From assembly GCA_015061185.1 (NCBI GenBank), contig SUWZ01000005.1:1-64000 (forward strand): a stretch of DNA of 64,000 nucleotides. The letters run 5' to 3'. Below the pieces are notes generated by a model. The model saw nothing but the letters and a program-made list of their open reading frames with translations, made no database searches and was not told the origin of the DNA. Within the stretch, counting starts at the first letter, position 1; each line of letters opens with the position of its first letter. The position numbers and the translations under genes were made by a program. This document shows, one piece after another, positions 38,058 to 47,207 of this stretch. The DNA comes from Bacteroidales bacterium. GTDB taxonomy: Bacteria; Bacteroidota; Bacteroidia; Bacteroidales; Paludibacteraceae.

Positions 38058-38122
38058 GGCAACTTCTATTAATTACGATTTCTATTTACAGCTCATAAAT
38101 TCAGTTTCGGATGCTTTTGAAT
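38058..38122 (+). repeat. Dispersed repeat C, copy 2
   Basis: GGCAACTTCTATTAATTACG followed by GCTCATAAATTCAGTTTC and ATGCTTTTGAAT. It is the partner of 6926-6991, in the same orientation, with a few substitutions and one deletion. It lies directly after the LRR pseudogene. Confidence 0.75.
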
Positions 38123-38247
38123 AGAAACAAGCAAAATAAAATGCCCTTCAAAATCATCTTGACCTAATTTATAGGACCATCCCTAAATTAGTTCAAAAAA
38201 ATTGGATTATTTTTTTTTAATTTTAATCGTAAAATAAAAAATTATAT

Positions 38248-38255
38248 TAACTTTG
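38248..38255 (+). promoter_or_regulatory. Predicted rho promoter (-7 box)
   Basis: TAACTTTG matches the consensus. It implies a leader of roughly 120 nt before the rho ATG at 38381, long enough for autoregulation of rho by early termination. Confidence 0.6.
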
Positions 38256-38380
38256 CATCGTTTTTACTACCAAAGACTAATTACAAAGTCATTGTTAATC
38301 TGTGTAAATACCCTAGTAACATATTAATTTTATACCAAAGCAAATGGTTGCTTTGTCGTATGTTTGAATAACAGTAGTTT

Positions 38381-40156
38381 ATGGCGAATATTGAAAAAGA
38401 ACAGTTAGAGAAGAAGACTGTTTCAGATTTGAGAGTTATTGCAAGAGAACTTGGTATTAAGCGAGTGGATTCTTATCGAAAAGGCGATTTGATTGATTTG
38501 ATTATTAAGCAATCTATGCCTGAAACTGAGAATGAAATTGGCGATTTGTTTGTATCTACCGACTCTCCTGAAAATTCAATTCCTGAAACAAATAATGAAG
38601 TAAAAGTCGAGGAAAAGATTGTTTCTGAAATTAATAATGAGGAAGAGGTTGACAAACAACATAACATAAAAGAAACTCCCAAACAAGATGATTGGCAACG
38701 AAATGATAATGCCGAAAATTTGAATGTTGGTAGAAATAACAACAACAGACCTATTCCAAGAAATTATGAGATTCCTGTAGGAGGAAATCCGGCTGCAGCA
38801 TTGGCAAGAATGATTCTTAATAAAAAGAAAGGTATCAAAACTCCGGAACCTATGCAGGCAACTGAGATGCCACAAAATCAAAATCAAGATGAAATGATGG
38901 CTTCTCAAAATCAAGGTCGTAATCATAGAGAATTCAATAATCAACCTCAAAACAACAATAATAATTACAATAATAACAGACAGCAAAATCAACCTCAACC
39001 ACAACCTCAGCAACCGCCTAAACCTAAATCCTATGATTTTGATGGTATAATCACAGGACAGGGGGTATTGGAAATCATGCAAGAAGGGTTTGGTTTTTTG
39101 CGCTCTGCTGATTATAATTACTTGAATTCTCCTGACGATATCTATCTAAGCGCAGCTCAAATTCATTCTAACGGCTTAAAGAATGGTGATGTTATCGAAT
39201 GTACTATCAGACCTCCTAAAGAGGGTGAGAAATTCTTTCCGTTAGTTGAGGTTATCAAAGTTAATGGTAGATCACCTGAATTTATTAGAGATCGTGTACC
39301 TTTTGACCACTTGACTCCTTTATTCCCTGATGAAAAATTCAATTTGACCGGAGGAAAAACTTGTAATCTTTCTGTTCGTACAGTGGATTTGTTCTCTCCT
39401 ATCGGTAAAGGGCAACGTGGATTGATTGTAGCTCAACCTAAAACAGGTAAAACGGTTTTGTTAAAAGACATTGCTAATGCTATCGCCGAAAATCACCCGG
39501 AAGTATATATGATTATTTTGTTGATCGATGAACGCCCGGAAGAGGTCACCGATATGTCCAGAAGCGTTAATGCAGAGGTAATTGCTTCCACATTTGATGA
39601 GCCAGCAGAAAGACATGTTAAGATTGCCAGCATCGTTTTAGAAAAAGCAAAAAGAATGGTAGAATGCGGACATGATGTTGTTATTCTATTGGATTCCATT
39701 ACTCGTTTAGCAAGAGCTTACAATACGGTTTCTCCGGCTTCCGGTAAAGTCCTTTCCGGCGGTGTGGATGCGAATGCATTGCATAAACCCAAAAGATTTT
39801 TCGGAGCAGCCAGAAACATCGAGAATGGAGGTAGTCTAACGATTATTGCAACTGCCTTGACTGACACCGGTTCTAAAATGGATGACGTTATTTTTGAAGA
39901 GTTTAAAGGTACCGGTAACATGGAACTTCAATTGTCTCGTCAATTGGCTAATAAACGTATTTATCCTGCGGTAGATATTATGGCATCAAGTACTAGAAAA
40001 GATAATCTTTTACACAATGATGAAACTGTTAAACGTATGTGGGTACTGCGTCGCTATCTATCTGATATGACAACTGTTGAAGCAATGGAATTCTTCAAAG
40101 AGAGATTAGAAAACACTCGTACTAACGAAGAATTTTTAATCTCTATGAATGACTAA
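38381..40156 (+). CDS. rho: Transcription termination factor Rho with Asn/Gln-rich insert
   Basis: A 591-residue protein against about 420 in E. coli. Residues 10-45 form the Rho N-terminal helix bundle ([31 protein letters not shown]). Residues about 50-215 are a disordered insert that ends in an Asn/Gln/Pro tract. The cold-shock RNA-binding domain ([15 protein letters not shown]) and the hexameric ATPase follow, with Walker [12 protein letters not shown] and Walker [16 protein letters not shown]. It ends Rho-dependent transcription and acts in the cytosol. Disordered inserts in Rho are known in Bacteroides. Confidence 0.97.
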   Translation: MANIEKEQLEKKTVSDLRVIARELGIKRVDSYRKGDLIDLIIKQSMPETENEIGDLFVSTDSPENSIPETNNEVKVEEKIVSEINNEEEVDKQHNIKETPKQDDWQRNDNAENLNVGRNNNNRPIPRNYEIPVGGNPAAALARMILNKKKGIKTPEPMQATEMPQNQNQDEMMASQNQGRNHREFNNQPQNNNNNYNNNRQQNQPQPQPQQPPKPKSYDFDGIITGQGVLEIMQEGFGFLRSADYNYLNSPDDIYLSAAQIHSNGLKNGDVIECTIRPPKEGEKFFPLVEVIKVNGRSPEFIRDRVPFDHLTPLFPDEKFNLTGGKTCNLSVRTVDLFSPIGKGQRGLIVAQPKTGKTVLLKDIANAIAENHPEVYMIILLIDERPEEVTDMSRSVNAEVIASTFDEPAERHVKIASIVLEKAKRMVECGHDVVILLDSITRLARAYNTVSPASGKVLSGGVDANALHKPKRFFGAARNIENGGSLTIIATALTDTGSKMDDVIFEEFKGTGNMELQLSRQLANKRIYPAVDIMASSTRKDNLLHNDETVKRMWVLRRYLSDMTTVEAMEFFKERLENTRTNEEFLISMND

Positions 40157-40205
40157 ATAAAAGAATTTCTATGAGAAGTTCTGGAAAATAAATTTATTCA
40201 TCTTT

Positions 40206-40245
40206 AAGGCTGCTTTAAGTTCTTTTCGTAATTTAAAGTAGCCTT
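40206..40245. terminator. Terminator between rho and the convergent glycosyltransferase
   Basis: AAGGCTGCTTTAA (40206-40218) pairs with TTAAAGTAGCCTT (40233-40245) with one G-T pair, followed by ATTATTTT on the + strand. It probably ends rho and lies 2 bp from the end of the convergent gene. Confidence 0.65.
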
Positions 40246-40246
40246 A

Positions 40247-41119
40247 TTATTTTGATGTGGAATTATAAGTTTTTTTTCCTAAATAATTACCTAATAGTTT
40301 GACGAAACACTCCACCCAAAACATACAACACTCTCCTATTAAACCTTTACCTACCAATTGTTTACTAACTTGTTTCACCATTTTTAAGCCTTCACGATTA
40401 GCATTACCATTGGTAAAATCTGTTTTATATTTTGCAAGAAATTGCCCGATTAAATAGTTCCTACTGAAAATTTCTCGAAGTTTGCTGTCATGTGAATGAT
40501 AAACTTTTGCATCTGCTACATAGCGAATCTTTTTACCATCTGCAATTATCCTGGCTGCCATCAACATATCTTCATTGGTTGCTATAGGAGTTTCAAAACC
40601 ATTGAGCTTAAAAAAATGGACTTTATCATACATTGCGCAAACATCAGAAAAAAAATAGCTCTTAATTCCCAACAACTCTATCTCTTTAGAACTTTTTGTT
40701 TTGCTTTCTGCAGGATAGTTAAATTGTCTGATAAGTTTTTCCCTTTCAGACGAGTTTGGATAGGCAATTTGACGACCATACACAGCAACAATTCCCTCCT
40801 CTTCTTCAAAAGCAGATATCAGATGTTCAATGGTTGTATTGTCGTAAGGATAGGCATCCTGAGTCAAAAATAAAATATACTCTCCTTCTGCTTTTTGAGC
40901 AGCCAAATTGCGACTCCCCCCGTGGTCAAAATCCTTCCTATTTATAGATATAACTTTTGCTCCTTGATTTTTAGCCAACTCAAGCGTTTTATCTGATGAT
41001 TCAGAATCAATTACAATTATTTCCCCGGGGGGGAAAGATTGCTGTTTCAATGAATTCAACAAATTAGAGACCTGTTCTTCCGCATTTAAGGTAGGTATAA
41101 TAACAGTAACGGTTTTCAC
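40247..41119 (-). CDS. Glycosyltransferase family 2
   Basis: A 290-residue GT-A enzyme. It opens with VTVIIPTLNAEEQVSNLLNSL. The nucleotide-binding region reads EIIVIDSESSDKTLELA (about residues 35-51), and the DxD-equivalent acidic motif is in EYILFLTQDAYPYDN (about 75-89). The NEDMLMAARI motif (about 182-191) supplies the catalytic base region. It resembles rhamnosyltransferases that build O-antigen or exopolysaccharide; the sugar cannot be told. It lies 35 bp downstream of a second GT2 gene on the same strand, so they are probably one operon. Confidence 0.88.
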   Translation of the reverse strand: MKTVTVIIPTLNAEEQVSNLLNSLKQQSFPPGEIIVIDSESSDKTLELAKNQGAKVISINRKDFDHGGSRNLAAQKAEGEYILFLTQDAYPYDNTTIEHLISAFEEEEGIVAVYGRQIAYPNSSEREKLIRQFNYPAESKTKSSKEIELLGIKSYFFSDVCAMYDKVHFFKLNGFETPIATNEDMLMAARIIADGKKIRYVADAKVYHSHDSKLREIFSRNYLIGQFLAKYKTDFTNGNANREGLKMVKQVSKQLVGKGLIGECCMFWVECFVKLLGNYLGKKTYNSTSK

Positions 41120-41154
41120 TCTATAAAACTATTTTTAATCCTCGCAGTTATTAA

Positions 41155-41952
41155 CTATTGTTTTTTACACCTATCCACTTTGTTAAAGAAATAGAACAAT
41201 CCACATATTCTCTTCCATGTTAATTTTGAAAAGAATTTTGTGGAGGATGGTCGGATATAAGCATGAGAGATAGAGACCATAGGTAAGTACATAACACGAT
41301 AACCGGCCTGTTTGATTCTCATACAGAAATCAGCATCCTCAGGACCATAAAATATTTTTTCATCCAAAAATCCCACCTTTGTTTGCGCTTTTCTCCTAAT
41401 TAACTGACATGCACCAATTACATAATCCACTTCAAACGGTTGAGATTGGTCCATATTATAATTAGATTCAGTATAAGCATTCGGATAGATATCAAGACCA
41501 ACTTGTTTGCCTAAACTTCTAAGCAAGCCCTTAAAGAAACTTTTTCTGGTAGGATATTTTTTACAACTATTTTGAGCAACACCATCTTGTCCGTACAATT
41601 TGCATCCACATACTCCTACATCCGGATTTTCATCCATAAATTTCATCATTTCGTAGTAGGCCTCTTTATTCATCTCTGTATCGCTATCAAGAAACATAAT
41701 ATATTCACTGGCTGCATTAACCATTCCTATATTTCGAGCAGCTGCAACTCCTCTATTTATGGGATAACATATCATTTTTATGTTAGGATAGGAATAAGAA
41801 ACCGCAACACGAGTCTCATCTGTTGATGCATTATCTACATACAAAACTTCAACATCTTGTTCTTCTTTCAAAAAATCCAACGAGGAGAAATTTTTTTGCA
41901 AGAAATGCCAAGAGTTATGTCCGATGACTATTATAGTTAATTTTTTATTCAT
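41155..41952 (-). CDS. Glycosyltransferase family 2
   Basis: A 265-residue GT-A enzyme. LTIIVIGHNSWHFLQKN opens the fold, followed by EVLYVDNASTDETRVAV, the metal-binding DSDTEMN (about residues 92-98) and EDADFCMRIKQAGYRVMYLP near the C-terminus. This layout matches the Rfb-type rhamnosyl/galactofuranosyl group. It is the first gene of a two-gene unit with the GT2 gene at 40247. Substrates are unknown; surface polysaccharide or glycoprotein synthesis is likely. Confidence 0.88.
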   Translation of the reverse strand: MNKKLTIIVIGHNSWHFLQKNFSSLDFLKEEQDVEVLYVDNASTDETRVAVSYSYPNIKMICYPINRGVAAARNIGMVNAASEYIMFLDSDTEMNKEAYYEMMKFMDENPDVGVCGCKLYGQDGVAQNSCKKYPTRKSFFKGLLRSLGKQVGLDIYPNAYTESNYNMDQSQPFEVDYVIGACQLIRRKAQTKVGFLDEKIFYGPEDADFCMRIKQAGYRVMYLPMVSISHAYIRPSSTKFFSKLTWKRICGLFYFFNKVDRCKKQ

Positions 41953-42093
41953 ATAACCAGATTATTTGTATTTCAAAACGTTCCCTAATTTCATTAAGTC
42001 TCTATCATTAAATTCATAATCATATTGCCCCCAAGAAGTTACCTCAATATAAACCGTCTAATTAATGTCAATCAGTAAAATTTTAATCTTTAA

Positions 42094-42277
42094 GAAGTTG
42101 TTTAAATTTTATTTCGAGCATATCTGAGAGATTTTAAATTTTTATTATTCTTTTGGCGTTAATAGCGGACTATTATCAAAAAAAAAAGAATAAAAACAAG
42201 CTAAAAATAATCTCAAAGATGCCGAAAATAAGAGTGTAAAACTCAAAATAAATTTAAAATAAAATTCAAACGGCTTC
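42094..42277 (+). repeat. MITE copy 4, 184 bp, TAA target duplication
   Basis: Begins GAAGTTGTTTAAATTTTATTTCGAGC and ends with the complement of GAAGCCGTTTGAATTTTATTTT. It is flanked by TAA at 42091-42093 and 42278-42280, showing the target is TWA rather than only TTA. It is slightly shorter than other copies because of small deletions in the left and centre. It lies in the 450-bp gap upstream of the glycosyltransferases and past the terminator of the TPR gene. Confidence 0.9.
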
Positions 42278-42324
42278 TAAGGAGCAACAACACTTTGGAA
42301 AGGTAGAATTTTTTCTTTATATAA

Positions 42325-42372
42325 CAAAAAAAAATAGGCATAAAATGAAAAAAATGTCACTTTATGCCTATT
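42325..42372 (-). terminator. Terminator of the TPR gene
   Basis: On the minus strand AATAGGCATAAA (42372-42361) pairs with TTTATGCCTATT (42344-42333), a 12-bp perfect stem followed by TTTTTTT. Confidence 0.85.
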
Positions 42373-42403
42373 AAGAATGTAGAAATTATCTCAATAATAA
42401 CTC

Positions 42404-43624
42404 TTAGTTATTTAATTTCTTGATAACATTTTCAATTTCTTTATACTTAGCACCATTACCAACACGATAATATGCAGTTTTCAAAAGATTTAAGTTAGTC
42501 ACATCTTCCGGTTTGATTTTTCTTGCATTCTCCAAGAAAGGAACAGCCTTACCAAATTCAGCTTTTACTTTTTTCTTCTCAGCCAAATATTTCTTTTGAT
42601 TTTTGATATTATTAGCTGCATTATCCATACCTTCAGCCTTTTTGATGTAAGCAAAACCAGTGTAATATTGAGCATCAAAGCTGTTAGGATCGATTCCGAT
42701 TGCTTTCTCACAAATAGAAATTGCCTCAGCAAATTTAGCTTGTTTCAAAAACATTTCACCCTTTACCAAGTAGTATTGAGGATTTTGAGGATCTTTTGCG
42801 ATAGCAGCATCCAAGTAATTCAAAGCTTCATTCTCTTTCTTTGATTCCAAATAGTAGTTAATCAAAGAACCCATCAAAAACTTGTTAGAAGGGAATTTTT
42901 CGATACCCTCTTGTAAAGTTTTTACAAATTTATCCGTTTCACCGGCATTTTTATAGGCATCATAAAGCCACTCATACATAGTCTCAGCCTTATAGTTATC
43001 ATTTTTCAATTCTTCCATGAATTTGATAGCCTCTTGCTTTTTACTAGGTACACTACTTGCTGCGTGAACAGTATAAAATTTAATTTCGTTATACATTGTA
43101 TCTGCCTTAAGATTTTCACTTTGCATAACAGGCACTTTAGGCATATCCAAATATTTACCCCACAAATTTACAGCAGACTCATAATTCTTTTTATTAAAAT
43201 TCTCCAATCCCTCGTTAACCAAATAATTTGTATATTGTTTTAACGTGCTTTTAATTTCCTTTTGATACTTAGGTTTAATCTTACCTTTCTCATTAGGTTT
43301 TACATCCAACTCTGCACATTTGATATAAGCATCAACCGATTTCAAAAGATTTTCATCCATAATATTTTGGTCGTAGCTTGCGTTCATCGCCTTCTTTTTA
43401 AATTCATCTTCATAGATTTTGAAGTAAACTTGTCCTGCCACCCAATATGTTTTTGCTTGGTTTGCAGTAGAAGGATCCGCCATAGCCAATTCGATTTGAG
43501 CTTTTGCTCCTGGCAAATCAACCGGTTCGTAGAGTTTTCCCTCAGCTCCTGAAACGTTTTTCTTTTGTGAAAATGCGCATGTTGCAATAGCAAGCATTAA
43601 CGCAGTCATTACGATTTTTTTCAT
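42404..43624 (-). CDS. Exported tetratricopeptide-repeat protein
   Basis: A 406-residue protein with a signal peptide (MKKIVMTALMLAIATCAFS). It has several TPR units: one near residues 140-175, and a clear pair near 255-325 (NEALNYLDAAIAKDPQNPQYYLVKGEMFLKQAKFAEAISICEKAIGIDPN). It is periplasmic or outer-membrane facing and probably a scaffold; its partner is unknown. It follows gyrA after 18 bp on the same strand, a pairing conserved in Bacteroidales, so it is likely co-transcribed with gyrA, and a strong terminator ends the unit. Confidence 0.86.
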   Translation of the reverse strand: MKKIVMTALMLAIATCAFSQKKNVSGAEGKLYEPVDLPGAKAQIELAMADPSTANQAKTYWVAGQVYFKIYEDEFKKKAMNASYDQNIMDENLLKSVDAYIKCAELDVKPNEKGKIKPKYQKEIKSTLKQYTNYLVNEGLENFNKKNYESAVNLWGKYLDMPKVPVMQSENLKADTMYNEIKFYTVHAASSVPSKKQEAIKFMEELKNDNYKAETMYEWLYDAYKNAGETDKFVKTLQEGIEKFPSNKFLMGSLINYYLESKKENEALNYLDAAIAKDPQNPQYYLVKGEMFLKQAKFAEAISICEKAIGIDPNSFDAQYYTGFAYIKKAEGMDNAANNIKNQKKYLAEKKKVKAEFGKAVPFLENARKIKPEDVTNLNLLKTAYYRVGNGAKYKEIENVIKKLNN

Positions 43625-43642
43625 AACTTATTGTTTTTAATT

Positions 43643-46195
43643 TTATTCGTTATCATTTATTAATTCTTCTGTCTCCTCGTTGGTATTAGTTTCAATAACA
43701 TTTTCATCCAACACTTCCCCCTCTTCTATCTCTAATTCTTCCTCATCATTAGAAGTCAACACCTTACAAACAGATGCAATTTGATCATTTCGTTTTCCTA
43801 AATTGATTAATCGAACACCTTGAGTTGCACGACCCATAACACGAACATCGGTTACTTTCAAACGAATAACCACACCCGATTTATTAATGATCATCAAATC
43901 ATTCTCATCAGTAACATTCTTTATTGCCACCAACAAACCGGTTTTGTCGGTTATGTTCATGGTCTTAACCCCCTTACCACCACGATTAGTGATACGATAA
44001 TCATCAATATTAGAACGTTTTCCATAACCTTGGTCAGAAACTACCATGATATTTTCTTTCTCCATATCTTCGATAGCTATCATTCCCACTATTTCATCGT
44101 CCCCACCATTAAGAGTCATACCCTTAACACCGGTAGCCGTACGTCCCATTGTTCTAACTTTTGTTTCGTTGAATCTGATTGCACGACCATACTTATTTGC
44201 CAAAATAATCTCGCTATTTCCATTGGTCAAACAAACATCAATCACCTTGTCATCCTCACGGATAGTGATTGCATTAACACCATTTTGACGAGGACGAGAA
44301 TAAGCCTCCAAGCAAGTCTTTTTAACAATACCATTCTTCGTACAGAAAATCAAATTATGAGATTCAATATACTCCTTATCTGTCAAAGTTTTAACATTGA
44401 TACATGCATTTACTTTATCATCCGAATCAATATTCAATAAATTTTGAATTGCTCTTCCTTTAGTTGTTTTATTACCCTCTTCTATCTCATAAACTTTCAA
44501 CCAATAACAACGACCCTTTTGTGTAAAGAACATCATTGTATTATGCATAGTTGCCGGATAAATAAATTCGATAAAGTCCTGGTCTCGAGTGCTACTACCC
44601 TTAGAACCTACACCACCTCTATTTTGTGCCTTAAATTCAGACAATGGAGTTCTCTTAATGTAACCCAAGTGAGAGATTGTTATCACCATTTCGTCATCAG
44701 CATAGAAATCTTCCGGATTAAATTCCTCTGAAGTAGGAATAATATCAGTTCTACGTTGATCTCCGTATTTTTCCTTAATCTCCATCATCTCATCTTTGAT
44801 GATACCCATTCTCAACTCATAACTTGCCAACACCTCCTTATAATAGTTGATCATCTTCATCAACTCTTCATACTCATTACGAAGGTCTTCAATAGCAAGT
44901 TTTCTTAATTGAATCAAACGCATTTCTACGATGGCTTTCGCTTGCACCTCATCGAAACCAAAGCGATTCATCAAGTTATTTAACGCATCCTCTGTTGTAT
45001 CAGAAGCTCGTATTATACGGATTACTTCGTCAATATTGTCACAAGCCACAATTAATGCTTGCAAAATATGAGCACGTTTTTCAGCCTTTTTCAACTCAAA
45101 TTGAGTACGGCGAGTCACCACCTCATGACGATGTTCCACAAAACAACTTATCAACTCTTTTAGGTTCAATAATTTTGGTCGCCCCTTTACCAACGCAATA
45201 TTATTTACGCTAAATGAAGTTTGAAGAGCAGTAAACTTGTACAATTTATTCAAAACAACCTTTGCATTAGCATCTTTCTTTACAACTATTTCGATACGCA
45301 TTTTTTCCTTGCGATCCGAACCGTCATTTACGTAAGAAATCCCCTCTAATCTCTTCTCATTTACCAGATTAGCGATATTTTGAATCAACTCTTTTCGGTT
45401 TACTTGATACGGAAGTTCTCGAACAATGATTTTCTCATGATTACCATCTGCTTCAATTTCCGCTTTAGCACGAATAACGATGCGACCGCGACCGGTCAAA
45501 TAGGCATCACGAACACCTGAATAGCCATAAATAGTACCTCCTGTTGGGAAATCCGGAGCTTTTATTATTTTGATTAAATCCTCAATATCTATATCATTAT
45601 TATCAACGTATGCAACAATTGCATCTACGGCATCTGATAAATTATGAGGTGGCATATTGGTCGCCATACCAACAGCAATACCGGAGGCTCCATTCACCAA
45701 TAATTGAGGTATTCTGGTCGGCATTACAGTCGGCTCCTGATGTTCTCCATCAAAGTTGTCTTGAAAATCAACCGTTTCTTTATCCAAATCCACCAAAATA
45801 TCTTCTGTAATAGCCTCTAAACGAGCTTCGGTATAACGCATTGCAGCCGGAGAGTCTCCATCTATAGATCCGAAGTTACCCTGACCTTCCACCAAAGGAT
45901 AACGCAAAGACCACTTTTGTGCCATACGAACCAATGTACCGTACACAGAAGAATCTCCATGAGGGTGATACTTTCCTAATACCTCTCCTACAATTCTTGC
46001 AGATTTCTTTGTTGGTTTAGATGATACCAAACCTAACTTATCCATTCCAAATAACACACGACGATGAACCGGTTTAAAACCGTCTCTTACGTCCGGTAAA
46101 GCACGAGATACTATCACAGACATCGAATAATCGATGTACGAAGATCTCATTTCTTCATCAATATCAATTTTGATGATTCTGTCCTGATCAACCAT
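43643..46195 (-). CDS. gyrA: DNA gyrase subunit A
   Basis: An 850-residue type IIA topoisomerase subunit. The N-terminus carries the quinolone-resistance region [17 protein letters not shown] (about residues 78-94) and the catalytic tyrosine in [10 protein letters not shown] (about 122). The C-terminal DNA-wrapping beta-pinwheel has six blades, with a GyrA-box-like [10 protein letters not shown] (about residues 529-538) and an acidic tail rich in Glu. It introduces negative supercoils together with GyrB. At the quinolone-resistance positions Ser83 and Asp87 (E. coli numbering) the sequence reads S and Y here (HGDSSVYGT). MITE copy 5 begins 33 bp upstream of the start codon. Confidence 0.97.
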   Translation of the reverse strand: MVDQDRIIKIDIDEEMRSSYIDYSMSVIVSRALPDVRDGFKPVHRRVLFGMDKLGLVSSKPTKKSARIVGEVLGKYHPHGDSSVYGTLVRMAQKWSLRYPLVEGQGNFGSIDGDSPAAMRYTEARLEAITEDILVDLDKETVDFQDNFDGEHQEPTVMPTRIPQLLVNGASGIAVGMATNMPPHNLSDAVDAIVAYVDNNDIDIEDLIKIIKAPDFPTGGTIYGYSGVRDAYLTGRGRIVIRAKAEIEADGNHEKIIVRELPYQVNRKELIQNIANLVNEKRLEGISYVNDGSDRKEKMRIEIVVKKDANAKVVLNKLYKFTALQTSFSVNNIALVKGRPKLLNLKELISCFVEHRHEVVTRRTQFELKKAEKRAHILQALIVACDNIDEVIRIIRASDTTEDALNNLMNRFGFDEVQAKAIVEMRLIQLRKLAIEDLRNEYEELMKMINYYKEVLASYELRMGIIKDEMMEIKEKYGDQRRTDIIPTSEEFNPEDFYADDEMVITISHLGYIKRTPLSEFKAQNRGGVGSKGSSTRDQDFIEFIYPATMHNTMMFFTQKGRCYWLKVYEIEEGNKTTKGRAIQNLLNIDSDDKVNACINVKTLTDKEYIESHNLIFCTKNGIVKKTCLEAYSRPRQNGVNAITIREDDKVIDVCLTNGNSEIILANKYGRAIRFNETKVRTMGRTATGVKGMTLNGGDDEIVGMIAIEDMEKENIMVVSDQGYGKRSNIDDYRITNRGGKGVKTMNITDKTGLLVAIKNVTDENDLMIINKSGVVIRLKVTDVRVMGRATQGVRLINLGKRNDQIASVCKVLTSNDEEELEIEEGEVLDENVIETNTNEETEELINDNE

Positions 46196-46228
46196 TTTTT
46201 ATATGTTAATAAATTTTTGTCAACTTTA

Positions 46229-46419
46229 GAAGCTGTTCAAATTTTATTAAAAAAAAAATTTAGAGTTTCACTCTCTTATTTTCGGCATCTTTGAGATTCT
46301 TTTTAACCTATTTTTATTCTCCTTTTTTGATAATAGTCCACTATTTTCTGCAAAAGAAGACTAAAAATAGATTTAAAAATCTCTCTCAAATAGGCTCGAA
46401 ATAAAATTTAAACAACTTC
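46229..46419 (-). repeat. MITE copy 5, inverted, 33 bp upstream of gyrA
   Basis: The reverse complement of the element at 427-618, 191 bp, flanked by TTA at 46226-46228 and 46420-46422. Its centre (CTATTTTCTGCAAAAGAAGAC) matches copy 2 closely. It separates gyrA from any upstream promoter, so either the element carries the promoter or the promoter lies in the 33 bp left. Confidence 0.92.
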
Positions 46420-46678
46420 TTATTTATGTACTTTTACACTTTTCATATCGAAACTACCTCCTTCTTTTGTCGGTAATGAGCCCTTGTCTACAAAACCTAC
46501 CCCCCTATTTTTAGGAATAAATCTTGAACAATTCCTCAAAGTTTCTAAAAAGTGCACTAAATTACAAAAAAAAATGGAAAGTATGAATTTTAAATACTAT
46601 TTTTACTTTTAAGTACGGAAAAAATCTTAGAATTCTTCTTTTTAATCAATAAAAATTAGAGCATTGGAAGGATTTCTG

Positions 46679-46713
46679 AATTCAAAAATTCCTCGAAATG
46701 AATTTATAGAACC
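46679..46713 (-). repeat. Dispersed repeat B, copy 2
   Basis: The reverse complement of the repeat at 13682-13717 (GGTTCTATAAATTCATTTCGAG then GAATTTTTGAATTC). It lies between MITE copies 5 and 6. Confidence 0.6.
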
Positions 46714-46755
46714 AACCTAAAAAAAGTCTTTCGAAATAACTTTGTAGTAGTTTTA

Positions 46756-46948
46756 GAAGCTGTTTAAATTTTATTGAAAAAGAATACTTTAGAGTTCCAC
46801 TCTCTTATTTTCGGCATCTTTGAGATTCTTTTTAAGCTATTTTTATTATTCTTTTTTGATAATAGTCCACTATTAACGGCAAAAAAATAATAAAAATAAT
46901 CTTAAAAATCTCTCTCAAATAGGCTCGAAATAAAATTTAAACAACTTC
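46756..46948 (-). repeat. MITE copy 6, inverted, upstream of clpC
   Basis: 193 bp in the same orientation as copy 5, flanked by TTA at 46753-46755 and 46949-46951. Its centre (TCCACTATTAACGGCAAAA) groups it with copy 3 at 2320-2512. It ends 75 bp before the clpC -7 box. Confidence 0.92.
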
Positions 46949-47022
46949 TTATATTGGTTCTTTTTTTTCAACAATTACCTTTTATATATTTTTTTTACAA
47001 CATTCTAACATTTTATTATTGT

Positions 47023-47030
47023 ATATTTGT
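47023..47030 (+). promoter_or_regulatory. Predicted clpC promoter (-7 box)
   Basis: TATATTTG matches the consensus and gives a leader of about 170 nt. The leader contains ATTTATAGAAGTTACC, a partial copy of the end of repeat C in reverse. Confidence 0.5.
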
Positions 47031-47207
47031 AGCGAAATTAAGTCGGGAATGAAATTATATTTTTTTCGCACAAGTGATTTATATCTTATAACGAGAAAAC
47101 CTGATCTTAATTCAGGTAAAACTATAAAACACAGGGCTCATTTATTAAAACTGCCTTGATTTATAGAAGTTACCACAATATGTATTAGGAATTAAAATTA
47201 TTTTAAT

